DNA from: Flagellimonas pelagia
GTDB taxonomy: Bacteria > Bacteroidota > Bacteroidia > Flavobacteriales > Flavobacteriaceae
Direction of reading: 5' to 3'
NCBI RefSeq assembly: GCF_003584135.1
Contig: NZ_QXFI01000013.1
Location: 1 to 64,000 of the forward strand
DNA length: 64,000 nucleotides
The stretch's first letter is position 1, and each line of letters begins with the position of its first letter. Shown piece after piece: positions 60,097-64,000 of this stretch. The notes below the pieces were generated by a model. That model was given only the letters and a program-made list of their open reading frames with translations, did no database searches and had not been told where the DNA came from. Made by a program: the position numbers and the translations under genes.

Positions 60097-62343
60097 ATGA
60101 AACAACTTTATATTGCAATGCTCCTGGCATTGTCCCCTCTTTATATATTTTCTCAAAATACCCTAACTGGAACCATTACAGATTCTGAAAACGGAGCTCC
60201 ACTGGAACAAGTATCCATATACTTTCCACAATTGCAGAATGGTACCATTACGGATGAGAATGGAAATTACACCCTAAAAAACCTTCCGGAAGGCAATTAC
60301 AAATTGGTGGTTTCTTACTTGGGATATGAAACCTATTCCATTTCTTTTGAAATCGGGACAGGAAATAATGTGTTCGATTATCAAATGGTTCCCTCGGCCA
60401 TAGAAATGGATGAAGTAGTCCTCTCCACACCCTTCCATAAACTGGAAAGGGAAAACGTAATGAAAGTGGAGCAAAAGTCAATCGCCGAGCTAAAAAGTGA
60501 AGGAGCCATGACGTTGGCAGATGGTATCACCCGTATACCCGGAGTCTCATCAGTGTCCACAGGTGTGGGTATCGGCAAACCTGTGATTCGTGGATTAAGT
60601 TTCAACAGAGTTTTGGTATACACACAAGGTGTCCGCTTGGAAAACCAGCAATTTGGTGGCGAACATGGTCTTGGATTGAATGATGCCGGGATTTCCAGTA
60701 TCGAGGTCATCAAGGGTCCCGCGTCATTGCTATATGGCTCCGATGCCTTAGGAGGTGTACTCTATTTGAATCCGGAAAATTTTGAACTGGCAGGTAAGAC
60801 TTCCGGGGATATAAACCTGAACTATTTTACCAATACGTTGGGTTATGGAACCAACGCTGGTTTCAAGACGTCAGGCGAGAAATTCAAGTTTTTGGTAAGG
60901 GGAGCCATTGCTTCCAATGCGGATTACGAAACCGGGGACGGCACCAGTGTCACCAATTCAAGGTTCAAGGAATCGGATATCAAGACAGGGTTTGCCTATC
61001 AAGCCGCCAAATTCAAAACGGAGCTACGATATAATTACAATCTCTCCAAGCTTGGTATTCCAGAAGAGATCGGGGTACAAAACAATGATCGTGATCCCTT
61101 ACTGCCCTATCAGGAAATTTTTACCCATATCCTGAGTTCCAAGAACAATTTCTTTTTCAAGAAATCAAGCCTTGAAGCTACTTTTGGCTACATTTTTAAC
61201 GACAGAAAAGAGTTCGAGGAAGAGCATGATCATGAAGAAGAAGGTGAGGAAGAGGAACATGGAGAGGGACCTTCCTTGCATATGGAGTTGAGTACTTTTA
61301 ATTACAACATTCACTACAACCCGCAATGGGGCAAGACAACCACTATTTTCGGGATTCAGGGGATGAGCCAAAAGAATGAAAACTTTGGGGAAGAAGTGTT
61401 GATTCCAAACGCTACCACCAATGATTTTGGGATTTTGGCCACATCTCACATCCATTTCACTAAAAGTGATTTTCAATGGGGACTCCGGTATGATGTCCGT
61501 GCCATAAAGGGTGATGAAAGCGGTACAGTAGGTGAGGAAACCTATATCGCTGCCATTGACCGTAATTTCAACAGCTTTAATGCTGCTGTGGGGTACCGTG
61601 TAGATGTTACCGATAACATTTTGGCCCGTTTGAACCTCGCATCTGGGTTTAGAGCACCCAATTTGGCGGAATTGACCTCCAATGGACTACATAGCGGGGC
61701 CAACCGCGTAGAAATAGGAAATCCCGATCTTAAGAGTGAGCGGAATTTTCAGATAGACCTCGCCCTTGAATACGGGAACAAACATGTGGAGGCCTACATC
61801 AATGGGTTCTACAATGGCGTGAGCGATTACATCTATCTTCAGCCTACGGGCGAGTTCAGGGATACGGACCCCATCTATATCTTTCAGCAACAGAATGCTA
61901 CTTTGTATGGTGGTGAATTTGGGTTCCACATCCATCCACACCCCATAGATTGGTTGCATTTGGAAAGTAGTTATGATATTGTGTATGGCCAATTGGAAGA
62001 CGATACCAACCTACCCTTGATGCCGGCTAATAAATGGACCAATACCTTCAGGGTAGAATGGAACAAAAAGGACACCCAATATCGATGCTATGCATTCGTG
62101 ACGCTTCAAACCTTTTTTGACCAGAATAAAGTGGCCGTATTCGAGACCAAGACCCCTCGTTACAATCTGTTCAATGTGGGTGTTGGGGGAGATATCAAGA
62201 TCTTTGACCACAAAATCGGGTATAAAATCAGTGGCAACAACCTGTTCGACAAAAACTATATCTCGCACCTATCTCGGTTGAAAACGGATGGAATTGCCAA
62301 CATTGGGCGCAACGTAGCTTTCAATTTGAGCATTCCGCTTTAA
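60097..62343 (+). CDS. TonB-dependent receptor with His/Glu-rich loop (probable metal receptor)
   Basis: A 748-residue receptor. The signal peptide (about 1-19) is followed by a carboxypeptidase-regulatory-like domain (TLTGTITDSENGAPLEQV, to about 95), a plug (MTLADGITRIPGVSSVSTGVGIGKPVIRGL region, about 130-240) and a barrel ending in VAFNLSIPL. At about 373-392 (61213-61272) an extracellular-loop segment reads EEEHDHEEEGEEEEHGEG. Zinc receptors of the ZnuD type carry such His/acidic loops. It is co-directional with the small His/Cys protein, 26 bases upstream, and ends at a bidirectional terminator. Confidence 0.9.
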   Translation: MKQLYIAMLLALSPLYIFSQNTLTGTITDSENGAPLEQVSIYFPQLQNGTITDENGNYTLKNLPEGNYKLVVSYLGYETYSISFEIGTGNNVFDYQMVPSAIEMDEVVLSTPFHKLERENVMKVEQKSIAELKSEGAMTLADGITRIPGVSSVSTGVGIGKPVIRGLSFNRVLVYTQGVRLENQQFGGEHGLGLNDAGISSIEVIKGPASLLYGSDALGGVLYLNPENFELAGKTSGDINLNYFTNTLGYGTNAGFKTSGEKFKFLVRGAIASNADYETGDGTSVTNSRFKESDIKTGFAYQAAKFKTELRYNYNLSKLGIPEEIGVQNNDRDPLLPYQEIFTHILSSKNNFFFKKSSLEATFGYIFNDRKEFEEEHDHEEEGEEEEHGEGPSLHMELSTFNYNIHYNPQWGKTTTIFGIQGMSQKNENFGEEVLIPNATTNDFGILATSHIHFTKSDFQWGLRYDVRAIKGDESGTVGEETYIAAIDRNFNSFNAAVGYRVDVTDNILARLNLASGFRAPNLAELTSNGLHSGANRVEIGNPDLKSERNFQIDLALEYGNKHVEAYINGFYNGVSDYIYLQPTGEFRDTDPIYIFQQQNATLYGGEFGFHIHPHPIDWLHLESSYDIVYGQLEDDTNLPLMPANKWTNTFRVEWNKKDTQYRCYAFVTLQTFFDQNKVAVFETKTPRYNLFNVGVGGDIKIFDHKIGYKISGNNLFDKNYISHLSRLKTDGIANIGRNVAFNLSIPL

Positions 62344-62371
62344 AAGAGAATTAAGAATTTAGAAGAAGGGC

Positions 62372-62406
62372 AACGATTGATAAATATCAATCGTTGTTCT
62401 TTTTTT
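62372..62406 (+). terminator. Terminator of the TonB receptor gene
   Basis: AACGATTGATA and TATCAATCGTT pair perfectly over 11 bases with a 2-base centre (loop of four when the innermost pair opens), followed by TTC and a run of T. The right arm overlaps the stop of the convergent membrane-protein gene. Confidence 0.8.
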
Positions 62407-62674
62407 TGGTCAAAAGATAGGTGTAGATCCACGTCAAGGTAAACGTAGGGATAATATCAAGACCAGGAATCAACTCTTCGGTGAAGGTGATCAAACCAGC
62501 GGCCTGCCCTACCCTGCCCTTGTACATACGGGTCATGAGCCAACCGGCAATGGGAGCCCAGATTACGTCGGAAAACTCGCCCACACCAGGAATGATAAAG
62601 GATAACATCCCAATGCCATCAAACACCAATCCCAAAATGAGATTGCGGTACTTCTTGTCTTTTTCTTCTCCCAT
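62387..62674 (-). CDS. Small membrane protein
   Basis: A 95-residue protein with two or three hydrophobic segments (LILGLVFDGIGMLSFIIPGVGEF, VIWAPIAGWLMTRM, LIPGLDIIPTFTLTWIYTYLL) and a lysine-rich C-terminus. I recognise no named family, although the GIGMLSFIIPGVGEFSDVIWAPIAG pattern is familiar from flavobacterial genomes. It is on the folE strand, 40 bases downstream. Confidence 0.75.
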   Translation of the reverse strand: MGEEKDKKYRNLILGLVFDGIGMLSFIIPGVGEFSDVIWAPIAGWLMTRMYKGRVGQAAGLITFTEELIPGLDIIPTFTLTWIYTYLLTKKKNND

Positions 62675-62714
62675 AAAGGAAAAATAGGAATTCCCCCCGA
62701 ATTGTGGAAATCGA

Positions 62715-63314
62715 CTATGACAAATCTGAACTAATAAGCTTCAGGAACTCGTTACGGGTCTCTATTTTTTCAAATTGTCCCCTAAAACCTGATGTGGTGG
62801 TCACAGAGTTTTGTTTCTGTACCCCGCGCATCATCATGCACATATGGGCTGCTTCGATCACCACAGCAACCCCTTTCGGTTTCAAGGTATTATTGATGCA
62901 TTCCAAAATATCGTGCGTCAACCGTTCCTGCACCTGCAACCTGCGGGCAAAAACATCCACAATGCGTGGAATCTTGCTCAACCCCACAATATGTCCGTTG
63001 GGAATGTAGGCGATGTGGGCCTTGCCAAAAAAAGGTAACATATGATGCTCGCAAAGCGAATACATTTCTATATCCTTGATGATGACCATATCATCGTAGC
63101 TCTCGGCGAACATTGCGCTCCTCAAAATCTCTTCGGCGTCCTGTTGATAACCTTGGGTAAGGAACAACATGGCTTTGGCGGCACGCTCTGGTGTCTTGAC
63201 CAATCCTTCACGGGTTACATCTTCCCCAATATCGCCCACGATCTTGGTAAAATGATCCTTGACCTCGTTAGTGATTTCGATATTGTATTCCTCAAGGTTT
63301 CTATAAGGTGCCAT
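62715..63314 (-). CDS. folE: GTP cyclohydrolase I
   Basis: It converts GTP to dihydroneopterin triphosphate, first step of folate and pterin synthesis. The 199-residue protein shows the zinc and active-site motif [23 protein letters not shown], then [24 protein letters not shown], and [16 protein letters not shown] with the third zinc Cys. The length is normal for the homodecameric enzyme. It overlaps the msrA stop by 14 bases. Confidence 0.97.
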   Translation of the reverse strand: MAPYRNLEEYNIEITNEVKDHFTKIVGDIGEDVTREGLVKTPERAAKAMLFLTQGYQQDAEEILRSAMFAESYDDMVIIKDIEMYSLCEHHMLPFFGKAHIAYIPNGHIVGLSKIPRIVDVFARRLQVQERLTHDILECINNTLKPKGVAVVIEAAHMCMMMRGVQKQNSVTTTSGFRGQFEKIETRNEFLKLISSDLS

Positions 63315-63864
63315 ACTGTAGTTTTTTTGAAAAATAGGTGTTAAGCTTTTTGATTTTTGGATTGATGATGACCTGACAATACGGTTGTTGCTGATGGTCG
63401 TTGTAATAATTGTGATGCTCCTCCTCTGCTAAATAAAAGGGCTTTTCTTCGGAAATAGCCGTAACAATAGGGGATGCAAAGATGCCTTGTTTTTCCAACA
63501 GGGCAATGAACTGTTCTGCTAATTCCTTTTGTTTGTCATTAGTATAGAAAATCTCACTGCGGTATTGAGTCCCCACATCGTTCCCCTGTCGGTTGAGGGT
63601 CGTAGGGTCATGCGTGGCAAAAAATACTTCAAGCAATTCGGTATAAGAGACTTGGGAAGGATCAAAAGTGATCTTGATGGCTTCCGCATGCCCGGTCCTA
63701 CCCGTACAGATTTCACGATAAGCAGGATTTTTTATGGTGCCGCCCGTATACCCAGGAACCGCTGATTCCACACCTTTCAAACGTTGAAAAACCGCTTCGG
63801 TACACCAAAAACAACCGCCAGCAAATATGGCGGTTTCCATTGCAATGTTATTTTGTTTATCCAT
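63301..63864 (-). CDS. msrA: Peptide methionine (S)-S-oxide reductase
   Basis: It repairs oxidised methionine. The catalytic Cys is in [18 protein letters not shown], and [25 protein letters not shown] is the family signature; the C-terminus has no extra MsrB domain. Two starts fit: 63864 (187 residues) and 63840 (179 residues). A -7-like TAACTTTG at 63879-63872 would start transcription near 63866, which slightly favours 63840. It overlaps folE by 14 bases, so both are probably one transcript. Confidence 0.93.
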   Translation of the reverse strand: MDKQNNIAMETAIFAGGCFWCTEAVFQRLKGVESAVPGYTGGTIKNPAYREICTGRTGHAEAIKITFDPSQVSYTELLEVFFATHDPTTLNRQGNDVGTQYRSEIFYTNDKQKELAEQFIALLEKQGIFASPIVTAISEEKPFYLAEEEHHNYYNDHQQQPYCQVIINPKIKKLNTYFSKKLQYGTL

Positions 63865-63883
63865 TATTGTTCAAAGTTAAACA

Positions 63884-63917
63884 AAGTTTGGGATTTCACA
63901 TTCTAAATCCCAAACTT
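63884..63917. repeat. 13-base inverted repeat at the right end
   Basis: AAGTTTGGGATTT and AAATCCCAAACTT are perfect 13-base arms with an 8-base loop. It lacks a strong T tract on either side. It may terminate a gene beyond the window. Nothing else is seen in 63918-64000. Confidence 0.45.
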
Positions 63918-64000
63918 ATTCCATTCGGTATTAGTCGTACAAATGACCGAAACTTAATTTAAAAACCCGCATCTTTGTGGCTTCGACAGTAATCATTACT

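Noticed and set aside
61213..61272. His/Glu-rich DNA stretch as a tandem repeat
   Set aside because: The codons vary and the frame is kept; it is a low-complexity protein loop, not a DNA repeat.
1..64000. CRISPR array, tRNA or rRNA genes, prophage or a classical defence island
   Set aside because: No regularly spaced repeats, cloverleaf-like segments, phage structural genes or defence signature genes were found on reading both strands.

Overview
The window reads as a chromosomal segment of a marine-type Bacteroidota, most likely family Flavobacteriaceae (Muricauda/Flagellimonas-like; the genus is inference only). Reasons: repeated TAnnTTTG -7 promoter elements typical of the phylum, a fused LpxC-FabZ, a PorX-type response regulator (type IX secretion), a TonB receptor plus DUF4249 lipoprotein pair, Bacteroidota-type HisIE and HisB fusions, and many short conserved flavobacterial proteins. 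Coding density is high. No non-genic stretch exceeds 300 bases (the longest are about 284 bases at 43953-44236 and 269 bases at 1637-1905, both described). I saw no tRNA, rRNA, CRISPR array or prophage.

Layout. 1-1222 is a complete IS3-family insertion sequence whose left end is exactly base 1; it truncates a minus-strand gene at 1223. 1906-5384 holds small conserved proteins and the cysE-cysM cysteine pair. 5393-8036 is a MoxR-type ATPase/VWA-protein pair. 8154-14644 is an ECF-sigma locus: a TonB receptor and DUF4249 lipoprotein on one strand, and sigma factor, probable anti-sigma factor, DUF4097-like protein and outer-membrane barrel on the other. Three copies of one two-box promoter (TGCAACC-N15-TGTCT) tie the locus together.

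14671-23752 is a complete histidine operon (hisG-D-C-B-H-A-F-IE). It contains extra genes (two GNAT acetyltransferases, a DinB protein and a GIY-YIG nuclease flanked by palindromic repeats) and is preceded by a textbook attenuator: an 18-codon leader peptide with four consecutive His codons, an antiterminator and a terminator. 23783-28375 carries SPFH, VWA, FabG and SucD genes. 28436-33165 is a lipid A early-step operon (lpxD, lpxC-fabZ, lpxA, efp, second lpxD-like gene).

33189-43952 is mixed housekeeping: HD hydrolase, PorX, TsaE, alanine dehydrogenase, proline dehydrogenase, AroB, DinB, Lrp/AsnC regulator and M14 peptidase. 43953-45875 is an XRE regulator operon whose upstream region carries four copies of a TYACA-NN-TGTRA dyad. 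45880-53582 has a sterol-desaturase-like enzyme, topoisomerase IV (parC, parE), an EamA transporter and YchF. 53717-57871 holds a ferredoxin, a LuxC-like acyl-CoA reductase, serC, a four-helix-bundle gene and a serA-like dehydrogenase. 57949-62343 carries small envelope proteins and a TonB receptor with a His/Glu-rich loop, probably for zinc or another metal. 62387-63864 ends with a small membrane protein, folE and msrA.
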